From Tillandsia leiboldiana (Eukaryota; Streptophyta; Magnoliopsida; Poales; Bromeliaceae), in the NCBI GenBank assembly GCA_029204045.2, contig CM055061.1, positions 43,920,977 to 43,984,976 of the forward strand: a stretch of 64,000 nucleotides of DNA, given 5' to 3'. The notes below the pieces were generated by a model. It saw nothing but the letters and a program-made list of their open reading frames with translations. It did no database searches and had not been told where the DNA came from. Positions 40,901 through 53,125 of the stretch are shown piece by piece. Both the position numbers and the translations under genes were made by a program. The first letter of the stretch is position 1, and each line of letters begins with the position of its first letter.

Positions 40901-42819
40901 ATGGCTACGTGATTTACAGTGACGCCTCGCACAGCGGTTTGGGTTGTGTCTTGATGCAGCATGGGAGGGTAATTGCTTATGCTTCACGGCAACTAAAGGA
41001 TTATGAGAAGAATTACCCTACTCATGATTTAGAGCTGGCAGCTGTGGTGTTCGCATTGAAGCTGTGGCGGCATTACCTCTACGGTGAGCATTGTGAGATC
41101 TACACGGATCATAAGAGCTTAAAGTATCTGTTTACTCAAAAGGAGCTGAACCTGAGGCAACGCCGGTGGTTGGAGTTACTGAAGGATTACGATGTGAGTA
41201 TCCTCTATCATCCCGGCAAGGCCAATGTGGTAGCAGATGCTTTGAGTCGGAGGTCAGTGCAGAGCTTGAGCATGTTGGTCACGCAGCAGGCCCCGTTGAT
41301 TGAGCAGTTGAGGCGACTCCAGATTGAGGTTGTATCCCCTGGGGTCTCTGCTAGACTGATGTCTATGGTCTTGCAGCCCACTCTGTTGGACAGGATTAGG
41401 GAGACGCAGAGTGAGGACCCCCACTTGGAGAGGATTAGATCACAGATTCAGGCAGATCTTATAGGGGATTTTACAGTGGATAGCTCGGGAGTACTGCGGT
41501 ACAGGGACCGAGTGTGTGTGCCTTCGGATTCAGAGATCAGAGACCAGATTTTGGGTGAGGCTCATTATACACCTTATACCATTCATCCTGGTGGTACTAA
41601 GATGTATAAGGACCTCAAGGAACATTTTTGGTGGTCCGGAATGAAGCGGGACGTTGGAAGATTCGTGGCTCACTGTTTAACTTGCCAGCAAGTGAAAGCA
41701 GAGCACCGGGTTCCTGCTGGCAAGTTGCAAAGTCTTCCAATTCCCGAGTGGAAATGGGACCACATCACCATGGACTTTGTTACAGGGCTGCCGAGAGCGC
41801 AGAGTGGAGCCGACGCGATTTGGGTTATTGTTGATAGACTCACCAAGTCTGCGCATTTCTTGCTTGTTCAGATGACTTGGTCATTGGAGCGTCTGGCACA
41901 GTTGTATTTGGACGAGATAGTGAGGCTACACGGGATACCTGCGTCGATTGTTTCAGATCGAGATCCGAGGTTTGTGTCACGATTCTGGGGGAGTTTACAG
42001 TCAGCTTTGGGGACCCAGCTCAGATTCAGCACTGCATTCCACCCACAGACTGATGGCCAGTCTGAGCGCACTATACAGACCCTTGAGGATATGCTGAGAG
42101 CGTGCGTTATGGATTTTGGAGGGGGGTGGTACCGACACTTATCTTTGGTTGAGTTTGCGTACAATAACAGCTATCAGGCGAGCATCCAGATGGCTCCGTT
42201 TGAGGCGTTGTATGGACGCAAGTGTCGGTCACCCTTGTATTGGAGTGACGTGGGTGAGAGGAAGACTTTGGGACCAGATCTTCTTTTGGAGGCTGAGGAG
42301 AAGGTCAGAGTTGTTCGTCGACACCTTGAGGTAGCCCAGAGTCGTCAGAGGAGTTATGCAGATACTCGACGGCGAGACCAGGAGTTTCAGATTGGTGACC
42401 ATGTATTCTTAAAGGTCTCGCCTTCGAAAGGGGTCCGGAGATTTGGAGTGCGTGGGAAGCTTAGTCCCCGTTTTGTTGGACCCTTTGAGGTACTTGAGAG
42501 GGTAGGCCCTGTGGCTTATAGAGTTGCTCTTCCTCCACGTTTGGCCGGTGTACACGATGTTTTTCATGTCTCAGCCCTGAGGAGATATGTCTTTGATCCG
42601 TCGCATGTGGTTGACTTCACTCCCTTGGAGATCGGTGAGGACCTGGTTTACGAGGAGCGGCCGTTGCGGATTCTTGCTCGTGAGGTGAGGGAATTGCGCA
42701 ACCGGACCATTCCGTATGTGAAGATCTTATGGAGCAATCACGATGAGCGAGAGGCTACTTGGGAGCTAGAGACAGAGATGAGATCTGCTTACCCTTTTCT
42801 GTTCGAGACTACTGGTTGA
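37981..42819 (+). pseudogene. gag-pol: Gypsy A gag-pol, one frame with two TAG codons
   Basis: The start at 37981 (MPPRRSMVTRSQ) is typical for this Gag; the frame is open upstream to 37834 but nothing there resembles Gag. TAG codons at 38629-38631 and 38998-39000 break gag; from 39001 to 42819 the frame is open. The capsid domain is at about codons 120-310. Two knuckles are near codons 384 (CIICGGPHSPAQC) and 403 (CFRCGQTGHFARAC). Aspartic protease LFDTGASHSFIS is near 496-507. RT catalytic FIDDILIYS is near 831, followed by RNase H. Integrase has a full HHCC finger (HCLTCQ) and DDE residues (MDFVTGL, SDRDPRF, GQSERT), a GPF-type module and a C-terminal chromodomain (TIPYVKILWSNHDEREATW). 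All key residues of pol are present. Both stops look like CAG-to-TAG changes. Confidence 0.93.
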
Positions 42820-42867
42820 GGTACGCCTGTTCTACCTTACTTCGTTTCGAGGACGAAACTTCCTTTT

Positions 42868-42879
42868 AGTGGGGGAGGA
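42868..42879 (+). other. Gypsy A polypurine tract
   Basis: AGTGGGGGAGGA directly precedes the 3' LTR and would prime plus-strand synthesis. Confidence 0.9.
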
Positions 42880-45800
42880 TGTAGTGGCCCAAATTCCCAT
42901 GCAGCGTTCTTCCGATGAATCCACTGTTAGAGCACCTAGCGTTGGTGTATCTGGCCCATGGTGCGTCAATGGGATGCCACAGATGGACCCTGTGTGTTAT
43001 TATTAGCTGTGTAGGCCTTCGGCTGAGTTTGCCGAAATTTCGGAAAAGAATTAGGCCCAACAGAGGTCGGAAATGGATTCAGCACGGAAAAACGCTTGAA
43101 AACGGCTATTTGCTTGTTTATTTCTGAGTCCGGATGCCCAAAAACGGACTCCCGGAAGTTTTCAGTGGAAATTGGTGCATGGGAGGGGCCGTAGACCGCC
43201 GGGATGCCACGTAGCGGCCTGTCATTGGCCGGTTCAGGATGCGCGGTCCACAGAGCTGCGCGGCGGGGTGCACAGACCCGGCGCATGGACACGTGGCACC
43301 GCCTGATTGGCGGGCGCAAGGCGCGCGGTCTACCGGGTGAGCGCGGCGGTGCATGGACCAATGCGGGGCCACGTGGCAGCCTCCGGTTGGTCGGTGCATG
43401 CGGCGCGGTCCACAGAATTCCAGTTGAATGCGTGGACCGGGTGTAGGGGACACGTGTCACCCTCTGGTTCGCGGGCGCACCGTGCGCGGCGCACGGAGTC
43501 GGGGTCGGTGCCTCGGGGCGCGTGCCCACGTCGGGGCCATGCCGCGCGCCCGTCGCGGCCGCCGACCGGTCAGCGGGTCAACCGGGGAGGACACGTGTCG
43601 CCCGCTGATTGGCGGGCGCCAACCGCCTCAATGTGCGGGGGCGGGCCACGTGGCAGCCCGCGGGTGGGCCGAACAGCTGTTTGCTGTTCGGCGGGCCACG
43701 TGGCGGCTCCTGGTGGATTCGGGCGTGAACAGTGTTGGGCCGGCCCAACACTGTAGCCGCCCGAATGTTCCGGGCGCCCGAAATTTTGGGCCCAAAGCCC
43801 ATTGACTTGTTTTTCCGGGCTGTTTCGGGTGAGGCCTATAAAAAGGCCTCAAGGGGCCTCGTTTTGAAGCTTTTCCCGAAAGCTTTTCACTTGGAGCCCT
43901 TCACCAATTCTCTTCCTCTCCCTCTTGTGCATCTTTTGGCAAAGGTTCAGAATTTTTGGAGGCCGCGACGACGGCGACTTCTACATCGGGGTGCGGAGCG
44001 ACGATCTACTGTTGGAGGCCCATTTTCGTCGCAGTTTAGTCTGGGAGGTCTACCGGGCTACCCCGACATTATTTTTGGACGATTTCTGCGGTGACGGTTT
44101 CGTAAGAGGTAAATCTACATTTTCAGGTGATCTACGATTTCTGCGGTGACGATTTCTGCGGATCGCCGTCATATTTTTATTGGAATTTTTGGAGGGAGTT
44201 TTTTAGGTGAAAATTTCGTGTTAATGGGACTGTTCACCACAGATTTTGGGGAATGTGGAATTTGTGTGAATTAAAGTGTAATTTTGGTGTATGTTTGTAC
44301 CCAGGAGTTTGTGAGCACTTCTACCGTGATGTTGGCTTGGTGGGATTTGAGATTTGACAGTTGTGGGCTTTCTCAGCTGTGCGATTTCGGACAGTTAGCA
44401 CTTTCAGGTGGGTGACCTTGCTTCCAAGAACTCTGGACTGTGTACTAATTCTATGTGTGTAGGATCATGCATGTTAGAAATTGGAGTATTAGCATGTGTA
44501 AAACTGTATGTTGTATCTTGTATATCAGTTGTTGAATCTTTTGATTCCTGCACTATGTTAAGTAATGAAATCTTGGAATTTGACCTAGCACCCCTGTCAT
44601 ATGTATCATGTTCAGCCAGTCTGTAGAAAAACTCCAACTTGGGCTAGATTTTTATTGCTCTAGACATTCCACATCACGATACTTTATTTCACCTTGGACT
44701 TAGCTTTTCCTCGCCCGAGTTGTGGGCCGAGAGGTCGGTTGGTTGTGGGATGCATTTGCACTCGTGTCTGGGGACCGAGTGGAGTTGATAGCAGTCTGTA
44801 GATTTGATTTCTTTGGGAGAGTGATAGTGATGGTGGATCTGGGTTCTTGGAAACTGTCAGAGAGACAGTGGGTTTCAGCTGCGTAGATTCCAGCTAGTGT
44901 GTGAGTCAGTGATTTGTTTGGTAGTCGATCTTATTGATCGAGGATTGGATCATAGCCTGCATGAGCCACATTTGAGCTTTACAGTGATACTATACAGTGA
45001 TACTTATGGGTTACTTTGACTCGAGCGGGTCGCTCCCCTCGAGGGCCACTCCGGAGTAGGCGAGACCGGGTTGTGTACCGGTGTGAGTTTGAGATGTTCT
45101 TTAGCGACTTGTTGTTGCAGTGGTCCCTCTGGCTGTGCTTTCGTTGGCAGCCACGGACGCCCTACGTAAGCCCGCTCCTCCGGGACGTAACGGCAGTAGG
45201 TTGGCGCAGGTTTGACTGGACCCGATGTGGCAGTCAGTTTTGATTGGGTGATCAGGGAGGAGAGTTAGTTGTGGCATTATGTTCTTTCTGTTCCACTGTT
45301 GAGCATCTAGATAGAGGCATAGTAGCTGTAGAGTTACCTTTCCCAGCTTTCCTTATAGCACTACATATGTTACTTTTGCCTCTGGTAGACTTAGTGGGCA
45401 GACCGTCGGGCTTGTTGGCGGCACCCACTGAGAACTACTGTGGGATGTAGTTCTCACACCCGTCGTGGTGTTTTCTCCCCAGGGACTTCTGCTCCGGTTC
45501 CCGCAGCTCCTGTTGCTGATCCAGCTCCTTCTGACCGAGGTAAGGGCGTCGCGAGATAGATCCCCTCCTGTCGTCTTCTGTGTGGGAGTAGATGTACCCC
45601 AGTTCCATTTTGGTGTGTGTTATGTTGAGTGACTTATGTAGTGAGGTTTTGAGTTGTACCTTCCTTTCCTGCTTTTATGAGAGACTCCTGTATTCTGGTG
45701 AGGTTGGTCTGTATATTAGAGTGTTGTAGTTTTATTTTATGTATTTTATTCCAGCTTTTCTCTTTCAGCTCTGATATCTGCTAGTGTAGATGTTTCTTTG

Positions 45801-45890
45801 CAGGTTAGTCGCTACGCCTATACGGGGCTTCCCGTACGGGCGGCGGATCTGTTGGCGAGCCGGGGCGCAGTATCGCCCCGGGGCGTGACA
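42880..45890 (+). repeat. Gypsy A 3' LTR
   Basis: It is 3011 bp with the same ends as the 5' LTR. TATA is at 43837-43844. At about 44124-44160 it has a compact repeat of GATTTCTGCGGTGAC where the 5' LTR holds extra sequence and the gap. Confidence 0.95.
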
Positions 45891-47068
45891 CAAGAAGAAA
45901 AAGTGTTGCTCGCAAAAGAGGGAGTGCACAAGGAATCTCCATTGAGCAACCAGCAGATAGGCAAGCACCTCCACAAGACTTTGTCAGCTCGGCTAGAATA
46001 AAGGATTTTGAAAACAGAGAATGCATTGGAGAAAGGCATGTTGATGTAAAAGCCTTAAAGCAGCGTTCTCGGACGTTTGGGACTTTGTTTGACCAGATAG
46101 GTCTTGCTTCCATTTGCGATTTCCCGGAGACCACTGGGTATTGTCTTCACTCAGTGAGGATGTTTTATCAGAATGCCTGCTATCTAGTTGATCAGGAAAG
46201 CGGGCGTCGGGATTTTCAAACATTAGTCAAGAATGTCAGAATTAAAGTAGCGCCTCAGCTAATTGGAGAAGTACTAGGGATGGACGCCCGAGCCGATGGC
46301 ACTCATTACCTGAAGAATCAAGTCTTCAACACCTACTCATGGAGAGTGGTAGTTGATGGAATCTGTGTTCCAAATACTCGGTCGACAGGAAACTCCGTTT
46401 TCTCGAAAGAACTACGACCAGAGTACCGCCTCTTAAACCTCATTGTTTGTTACAATGTTATTCCAAACATGAACACAAAGGTTCTTCGGTGGGAAAGAAT
46501 GATATTCCTTTATCTACTTGGAAACCCCACAGCAGCAATGGGAGCTAACTTAAACATTCCCTACGTCATCTGGTCAAGGATGGCACGATATGTGGAGCAA
46601 GCTCATCTGTCAGAGAGACTACCTTATCCAATGATCATCATGCGCATTCTTCGCAAATTTAAAGCTGACACAAATGCGAGTTCCTATCTGCACAGTCTAG
46701 GAACGATCAATGACACAACAATTGTAAAGTCTCTTTCGACGAAGCCAGATGAACCTTTCATACCTCTTCACCGGCAACGAGCACAACAACAACAAGCAAC
46801 AACCTCTGCACCAGCAGCAGCTCCTCCAGTCCAACCAGCACCTCCGGCACAACAAGCACCGCAATCAACTTCTGATGATGATGCATCTGTTACCTCAATC
46901 TATAAAGAACCGCAAAGGCTCTCCAACGAGCAAGAACGTATATCAAATGAACTAATTGAGGTAAAGGAAGAAATAAAGAAGGTAAATAAGAATCAATCAT
47001 CAATGAACAAGCGATTAAAGAAGATATTCCAAATTCTCGGCTGTATCAGTTCAGACGAGTCTGAATAA

Positions 47069-47796
47069 TCCGTATCCTTCCAATTTCTGTTTATTATGCA
47101 TATGTTTAAATCCTTCTTTTGTGCAGGTTTTTAAGTTTTAATTTTAGTCTTTAGTTCTCCAACTTTAACTGTTAACCATTCTCTCCACTTCTGTAATCTT
47201 TGGCTTTGTTTGTGACAAAAAGGGGGAGAGAGTTTAGAGAGAACTTGAACAATGATTGAACAATGATTGATGTGAATGTGTGAACATCAAGGTAAGTATC
47301 ATTTCAACTTTGACTTTGGTGAAAGGTAAGTATCACAACTTTGGTTTTTATCTTGTGATTTGTTGCATGTTCCTACTAACTATTCGACTAACTATTTGGA
47401 CATGTATTATTACTAACAAGTTGTTGATTACTAACAAAGCAAAGTTATGACATTTGGAATTTTATTGCTTAGAAGATATGTCAATGTTTGATTGTGATCT
47501 TATTACATATCTGAATTACTCAATGTCATGATGATCACATAAACTCTATCTCTGTTAGGTTTTGTATGCTAAATATTCTTGAGGTATCTAACGATCTCTT
47601 TTTGTCAAGAATGATTTCTTTGTGCAGAGAGTACAGATGTCTAAGTCTAGAGTCTGTTTTAGGAGTTTATCTCATGTTTTTAAATTTTCGGATCTCCATT
47701 GTAAATTTTTGTTGTATGGTGATAGCAACAAAAATATCTCTTTGAATTTTCTTTAGTGGATCTGTGTTTTGTCACGAAACCGCCAAAGAGGGAGAT
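47069..47796 (+). other. Copia-2 3' non-coding region with two purine tracts
   Basis: This AT-rich stretch has no gene. AAAAAGGGGGAGAGAG (47217-47232) is shared with copia-3. AAAGAGGGAGAT (47785-47796) abuts the 3' LTR and is the functional tract by position. Multiple tracts before the 3' LTR are typical of Sireviruses. Confidence 0.75.
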
Positions 47797-49150
47797 TGTT
47801 ACGGAATTTGAGTTGGCGTAGTTTCGTGAAAGTCTCAAGTCTTGAAGATTGAAGGTGAAGAAAGTTGGATCATTTAACTCAATCTCAAGAAAGAAGAATT
47901 CAAAAGGATCAGGTATGTTTAACTAAAGATTTTGTGTGATCCGAATACTTCTTGTAGTGTAGAAACACTTGGAAGAATCTTTAATTGCATAAAAATCAAA
48001 AACTGGACTTGGGACATGTTCAGGATCCGGATCAGGTTGTTCGATCCGGATCCCGAAGGTGGTTCGTTCATACACCAGTTCAATCCGGATCGTAGCCTCT
48101 CTTGATCCGGATCCCGAACACTGAGTTTACCATCTTCCTTGAACGATCCGGATCAGGCTTCGCAATCCGGATCCCGAACGTTGATGTTTGGTGAACTATA
48201 TGAACGATCCGGATCAAGCACTTCGATCCGGATCCCGAACCTTCGTTTTTCTGGAATTGCCTGACTCGTTACGACGATCCGGATCACAGCTAATCCGATC
48301 CGGATCGCCGTCCGTAAAATTTCCAGAAATGTTAGGTTTTTGATTCTTATCTCCTTCCTAGGGTTTCAAACCTATAAATAGACCCTATGACTCTTTTTCT
48401 AGGGTTAATCCAAAAAGAGGCTGAAAATAAAAATAGCCGTCATTTTCTTATATACGCCTGTAGATCCACATATAGAGAAGAAAGGAAATCATTAGAGAAT
48501 ACTCTATGTTTCTTCATCTATATTGATTAGTTTGATTCTAGGTTTTCATACTCACATCTTGAGTTGAATCAAACTAATGAATACTTAGATGGTATTTTCG
48601 ATCTATCTTTGATCTAAGTATTCGGCGGATCATCACCACCAAAAACAATGATTTACCCCAAAAATCGGCGCGTGGATTCGCGTGTCCTTGTGGATTCAAG
48701 GTTCAACCGCTCTCGTGGATTCGGAGCGAGGCACGTTCGTGGATTCGAAGGGTGCTATTGGGTGAAGACCGTGGATTCGGTCGGACGTCGTGGATTCGAC
48801 GTTGGACGCCGTGGATTCGGCGTTGGGCGCAGATCGTGGATTCGAGAAGCGTCGTGGAGCGAGCGGAGAAGATCCTCTAGGAGCGTATGGAAAAGGTTGA
48901 GTCGTAAGTGTGTACGGTAAATCACCTTGTACGTGTTTTAATTCTAGTGGATTTCTGCCGTGTTATCGGTCCGGTGGTTTTTTACTCCGGTGATGGAGTT
49001 TTCCACGTAAAAATCTTGCGTATTATTTTTTATTTCCGCATTGGGTTTTTATCACAACGATTTTTGAGTGTTTATACGTTTACACCTATTCACCCCCCTC
49101 TAGGTGTTTTTTTTTCCCCTATTTAGATCCTTATTACATATAACCCAACA
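47797..49150 (+). repeat. Copia-2 3' LTR
   Basis: It is 1354 bp, collinear with the 5' LTR without length change. The palindrome cluster is at 48024-48306, TATAAATA at 48373-48380, and the hairpin array at 48668-48851. Here the fifth hairpin is fully paired (GACCG/CGGTC), unlike in the 5' LTR. Confidence 0.93.
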
Positions 49151-49155
49151 TAAAG

Positions 49156-49182
49156 TGTTACAAAAAAATCTATGATATTACA
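49156..49182 (-). repeat. Gypsy C 3' LTR, innermost 27 bp
   Basis: TGTTACAAAAAAATC...GATATTACA is identical to 56803-56829 of the 5' LTR and follows the TAAAG duplication of copia-2. It marks the start of the 3' LTR on the minus strand, next to the pol end. Confidence 0.88.
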
Positions 49183-49224
49183 CCACTCACCTCTTAAAAG
49201 AAGTTTATTCCTCGAAACTTAACC

Positions 49225-51960
49225 TCAACCCTCGCTAAATAATTCAGGGTAACTCTTTCTCATTTTCGTTTCAAGTTCCCACGTCGCCTCGCTCTCCTCG
49301 TGGTTACTCCATTGCACCATTACGTAGGGGATTGTCCGGTTTCGAAGGTTCTTCTCTTCTCTTGCCAAGATCCGCATCGGCGTTTCCTCGAAGCTCAAGT
49401 CTTCCCGCAGTTCAACGGCCGAGGCGTCGAGGACGTGCGACGGGTCAGATAAGTACTTCCGGAGCATCGAAACGTGGAAAACGTTATGCACCTGAACAAG
49501 ATTTGTCGGTAAGGCCAACCGGTATGCCACCGGGCCCACGCGCTCTAAGACCTCGAACGATCCAACATACCGTGGGCTCAACTTTCCTCTTATGCCGAAC
49601 CGCCTCATCCCCTTAGACGGTGACACGCGTAGCAACACATGATCCCCTACCGTAAATTCCAACTCCCGTCGCCTCTGGTCCGCGTAACTTTTCTGTCGGC
49701 TCTGGGCGGTCAACAACCGCTGTCTGATAAGGCGCACCTTTGCTTCCATTTCCTCTACGAGGTCTGGCCCCAAGAGTTTCCGTTCTCCCAAGTCGTCCCA
49801 GCAAATGGGCGATCGACACCGGCGTCCGTACAAGGCTTCGTACGGGGCCATCCGAATACTAGCCTGATAGCTATTATTGTAAGCAAATTCCATGAGGGGT
49901 AGGTAACGCGACCACCCCTCCCCCAGGCCGAGCACACAAGCTCGAAGCATATCCTCAAGAATCTGTATCACTCGCTCTGATTGCCCGTCCGTCTGCGGGT
50001 GAAAAGCCGTGCTAAACCGCAACTTGGTCCCCAACGCCTGCTGCAGACTCCGCCAAAAGTTTGACACGAAGCGCGTGTCCCTGTCCGAGGTTATGGATGA
50101 TGGTACTCCATGCAACCTCACCACCTCGTCGATATAGGTTTGCGCCAGCCGATCCCTAGTCCACGTCGTGTGAATCGGTATGAAGTGGGCCGATTTCGTC
50201 AGACGGTCCACGATGACCCATATCGCGTCGTGTCCTTGTTGCGATCGCGGAAAACCGGTCACAAAATCCAAGGTGATCCGTTCCCATTTCCACTCCGGTA
50301 TGGGCAATGGTTGTAGTTTTCCCGCCGGTCGTTGGTGCTCCGCCTTCACCTGTTGGCACACCAAACATCGCGCCACGAACTGCGCCACATCGTTCTTTAG
50401 TTTAGGCCACCAAAAGGTCTGTCTTAGGTCTCTGTACATTTTCGTACCTCCAGGATGCGCAGTGTAGGGGGTGTTATGCGCTTCTGCCAGAATTTCATTC
50501 CTTAGTTCTGGCACTTCAGGTACGCAGACTCGTCCCCTGAACCTCAACACGTCGTCAACACCGATCACAAAATCCCCACCTGGTTCCGAGGATAACCTGT
50601 CCCGCACTTGCTGTAATTGTGGGTCCGTCGCGTGGCCTTCCGCGACCCTCTCTATCAGCGTAGGCTTTATTTCCAAGGACATAAATTTCGTAACCGCTCC
50701 TGCTGGCACCACCTCCAGTCTCAGTTGCGAGAATTGTGCAATTAGCCGATCCTGTTGGGTAAGGGTGCACAGTGTCGTCTCCCCCGCTTGTCCCTTCCGG
50801 CTCAAGGCATCGGCTACCACGTTTGCTTTCCCGGGGTGGTAATGGATGGACAAATCGTAGTCCTTCAGTAGTTCCAGCCATCGCCGCTGCCATAAGTCCA
50901 ATTCCTTTTGTGTAAACCAGTATTTGAGGCTCTAGTGATCGGACAACACATTACAGTGCGCCCCTTAGAGGTAATGTCTCCAGAGCTTTAAGGCAAACAC
51001 GACTGCCGCGAGCTCCAAGTCGCGTGTGTGATAGTTCTGCTCGTAATCCTTGAGCTATCTTGATGCGTAAGTTATGACCTTCCCTTGTTGCATCAATATG
51101 CTTTCAAGATCGCTTCGAGATGCATCACAAAAGATCTCGTAGTCCTCACCGGGCTGCGACAATGTGAGTACCGGTGCCCGTGTGAGTTTGTCTTTAAGTT
51201 CCTCGAAGCTCTTCTGGTATTGGGTTGACCAGACGAATTTCTCCCCTATCCTGGTTAGTCGATTCACGGGAGCGGCTATCTTTGAGAAGTCTTCCTCGAA
51301 ACGTCTGTAGTACCCCGCCAGTCCTAGAAAGCTTCGGATTTCTGTCCTCGTCGCTGGCCGAGCCCAGTCGGTCACGGATTCTATCTTCCTCGGGTCCTCC
51401 ACTATTCCCAACACTGAGACTATGTGTCCCAACAAGTCTACCTCGCGGAGCCAGAACTCACCCCTTTTGAGTTTGGCAAACAATTTCTGGTACCGGAGGA
51501 TCGGGAGGATCACTTGCAAGTGTTCCTCGTGCTCTTTGTTTGTGCGAGCGTAGATCGGGATGTCATTTATAAAGGCCACTACAAACTGGTCTAAGAAAGG
51601 TTCCATGATCCTGTTCATCACTTTCATGAACACCGCTGGAGCGACTATGAGTCCAAATGGTATAACCATAATCTCGTAATGACCACATCGAGTTCGAAGG
51701 ACTGTTTTCGGTATGTCATTTCTTCGGACTGCAGATCAATCTTTGAAGACGCCGTCGCTCCTGGTAGTTGGTCGAATAGGTCATAAATCCAAGATAAGGG
51801 GTATTTGTTCTATACTATGACTTTATCTATTCCCTGATTGTCGATGCACAATCGTAGACTCCCGTCCTTCTTCCGTATGAATAGAACAGGTGTGCCCCAA
51901 GACGGCACTCTCGGTTTCTCGCAATCAACTAGCACCTGTTACTCGGTAAGCTCATCCCTT
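49225..51960 (-). pseudogene. pol: Gypsy C pol remnant: RT, RNase H, integrase, chromodomain
   Basis: A minus-strand pol in three readable pieces. 49225-50901 (558 codons) covers the RNase H tail, integrase with HHCC (RCLVCQ) and DDE residues (LDFVTGF, TSDRDTRF, GQSERV) and the chromodomain (TIPYVMVQWSNHEESEATW). 51055-51669 holds the RT palm and RNase H start, and 51670-51960 the RT beginning (RKKDGSLRLCID). Stops and shifts lie at about 50902-51060 and 51670-51800. The RT catalytic motif reads FINDIPIYA, so the first catalytic Asp is lost. It is related to gypsy B pol but not the same family. It is clearly inactive. Confidence 0.85.
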
Positions 51961-52433
51961 CCGAGTATCCCCTCAAATTCTCTTAGCAGTGACACCACTA
52001 AGTCACAAATGTCGGATCGTTGGTGCTAACCATTAGCCCCAAAAGCTTAAGCTTTTTAGAGGTGCGCAACCGATTCACTTAAAGCGGCATACCCCACGCC
52101 ATAGATCTCGATCGGACTCAACCCACCTGTACGTTGGGTCTATTGTTGGGCCTCTTGCTGTTAGGTCTATTGTGGACCGCAGCCCACTCAACCTATTGGG
52201 CTCACCCAACCCAACTCACTAGTCCCCTGGGCCTATTGTCTCGTGGTAGAAAGTTGGACCTATTTGACCCATAAATAAAAGGCCAACACCATAGACAACT
52301 AAGTCTTCATATCCTTATTGGGCAGGAAGGTACAAAGTATTTGCTTCTAAGGGTTCTCCTGGGGTCAAGACCAACATTACTCTTCGTAAGGGGTCCTTCC
52401 TGCTACTACTTCCCTCGGGTAGTGCGTCCTTTG
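51961..52433 (-). other. Unassigned stretch between gypsy C pol and gag
   Basis: The protease and linker are expected here, but I find no DTG motif and no open frame. A repeated GGG(C/T)CTATTG-type phrase at 52130-52240 is the only pattern. It is probably decayed pol with a small insertion. Confidence 0.4.
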
Positions 52434-52726
52434 TCATGTCGTCGCATAAGACCTCTCATCCGTGTCGTGACTCCAAAATATTGTTCCCGGGTTCGGGGCA
52501 GTTAAAGCGGAACTGTCCCAGTTTGTCATATTAGAAGCAATGGTCGTGCTTTCTGAAACGGATAATTTCCCCCGGGGTGCTCCTCTGTAGATGATGTAAG
52601 GCTGGTCCCTGCTAGAAAATCCCCCTCCGAAGAAGGGCTGGGGTCGTTTCTTGTCCTTGTTGTACTCCGAGTCCTCTCGTCGGGCGCGCGTCACCGCAAA
52701 TCCGCGCCCCACTATTGTGACGCCCC

Positions 52727-52782
52727 ACTTCCCAGGGGGTCACCCATCCTAGAACTACTCTAGCTCTAGCACGCTTAACTCT
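52727..52782 (-). other. 5S rRNA-like segment, TRIM 3' LTR
   Basis: On the minus strand it reads GAGTTAAGCGTGCT, then GAGTAGTTCTAGGATGGGTG and ACCCCCTGGGAAGT, compared from memory with plant 5S rRNA (A box GTTAAGCGTGCT; C box AGGATGGGTGACC). These are the pol III internal promoter elements. The 5' half of 5S is not recognisable. Confidence 0.85.
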
Positions 52783-53125
52783 CATGTTCCTCTTGGATCT
52801 TGCCACCATCCAAAATGCTATAGCCGGGTTAGAGATTTAGTCCTATTATATCATTTATATAGAGGACTAATCCAAATTCCGGGGGTGTCACATTCTTCCC
52901 CCCTTTAAGCCCTGACGTCCACGTTAGGCTCAAGCACACTCACAAGCACCAGGCGATGTGAGACTCGTCTCGCTAGCCTTAGCCGACCTTGTGAGGAGCT
53001 GCACTCCACTCACAACGGTCATTAGCCGGGGAGCCTCGCTCTACCCGTTATATAATCCTGGCTCAGCCGAGACTCACCTCATATTTCCGGCTGGTGAATG
53101 GCTCTGATACCAACTGAGACGCCCC

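Larger units (their letters stand above)
34434..45890 (+). mobile_element. Gypsy A: nearly intact Tekay-like chromovirus
   Basis: TG...CA ends with a perfect 5-bp duplication CAAGA (34429-34433 and 45891-45895). LTRs are 34434-37682 and 42880-45890. A primer site is at 37691 and a purine tract at 42868-42879. Internal gag-pol is a single frame with two TAG codons. I count roughly 15-20 LTR mismatches over about 3 kb (about 0.6%), fewer than in copia-2, which agrees with its being inserted into copia-2. Confidence 0.95.
34152..47068 (+). pseudogene. Copia-2 ORF3, split by gypsy A
   Basis: The gene is in two parts, 34152-34433 (94 codons) and 45896-47068 (390 codons plus stop). They are in the same frame once the 11.5-kb insertion and one copy of its CAAGA duplication are discounted, giving about 484 codons with no other stop. 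The N-terminus is hydrophobic for about 18 residues (MVITWIIFLLAAMV), then Lys-rich (KRAKKAKKAKKAK) and acidic. The central part (about codons 158-362) has ETTGYC, LIGEV, SVFSKELRPEYR and WSRMARYVE, resembling the plant 'putative transposon protein' domain. A Q/P/A-rich linker (about 385-417) leads to a C-terminal coiled coil (about 430-475). Position after pol matches the envelope-like gene of Sireviruses, but the function is not known and membrane location is only suggested by the N-terminus. Confidence 0.8.
26576..49150 (+). mobile_element. Copia-2: Sirevirus-like element with third gene, split by gypsy A
   Basis: TG...CA ends and a perfect 5-bp duplication TAAAG (26571-26575 and 49151-49155) define it. 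It has two LTRs of equal length (1354 bp), with about 16 mismatches counted by eye (about 1.2%). Order: LTR, primer site, gag, pol, AGGGGGAG tract, internal promoter module, intron-like leader, ORF3, two purine tracts, LTR. Removing gypsy A leaves about 11.1 kb. It lacks protease and the integrase finger, so it is non-autonomous as it stands. Confidence 0.92.

Noticed and set aside
52727..52782. A genuine 5S rRNA gene
   Set aside because: Only the 3' half resembles 5S and it lies inside a 177-bp LTR of a TRIM.
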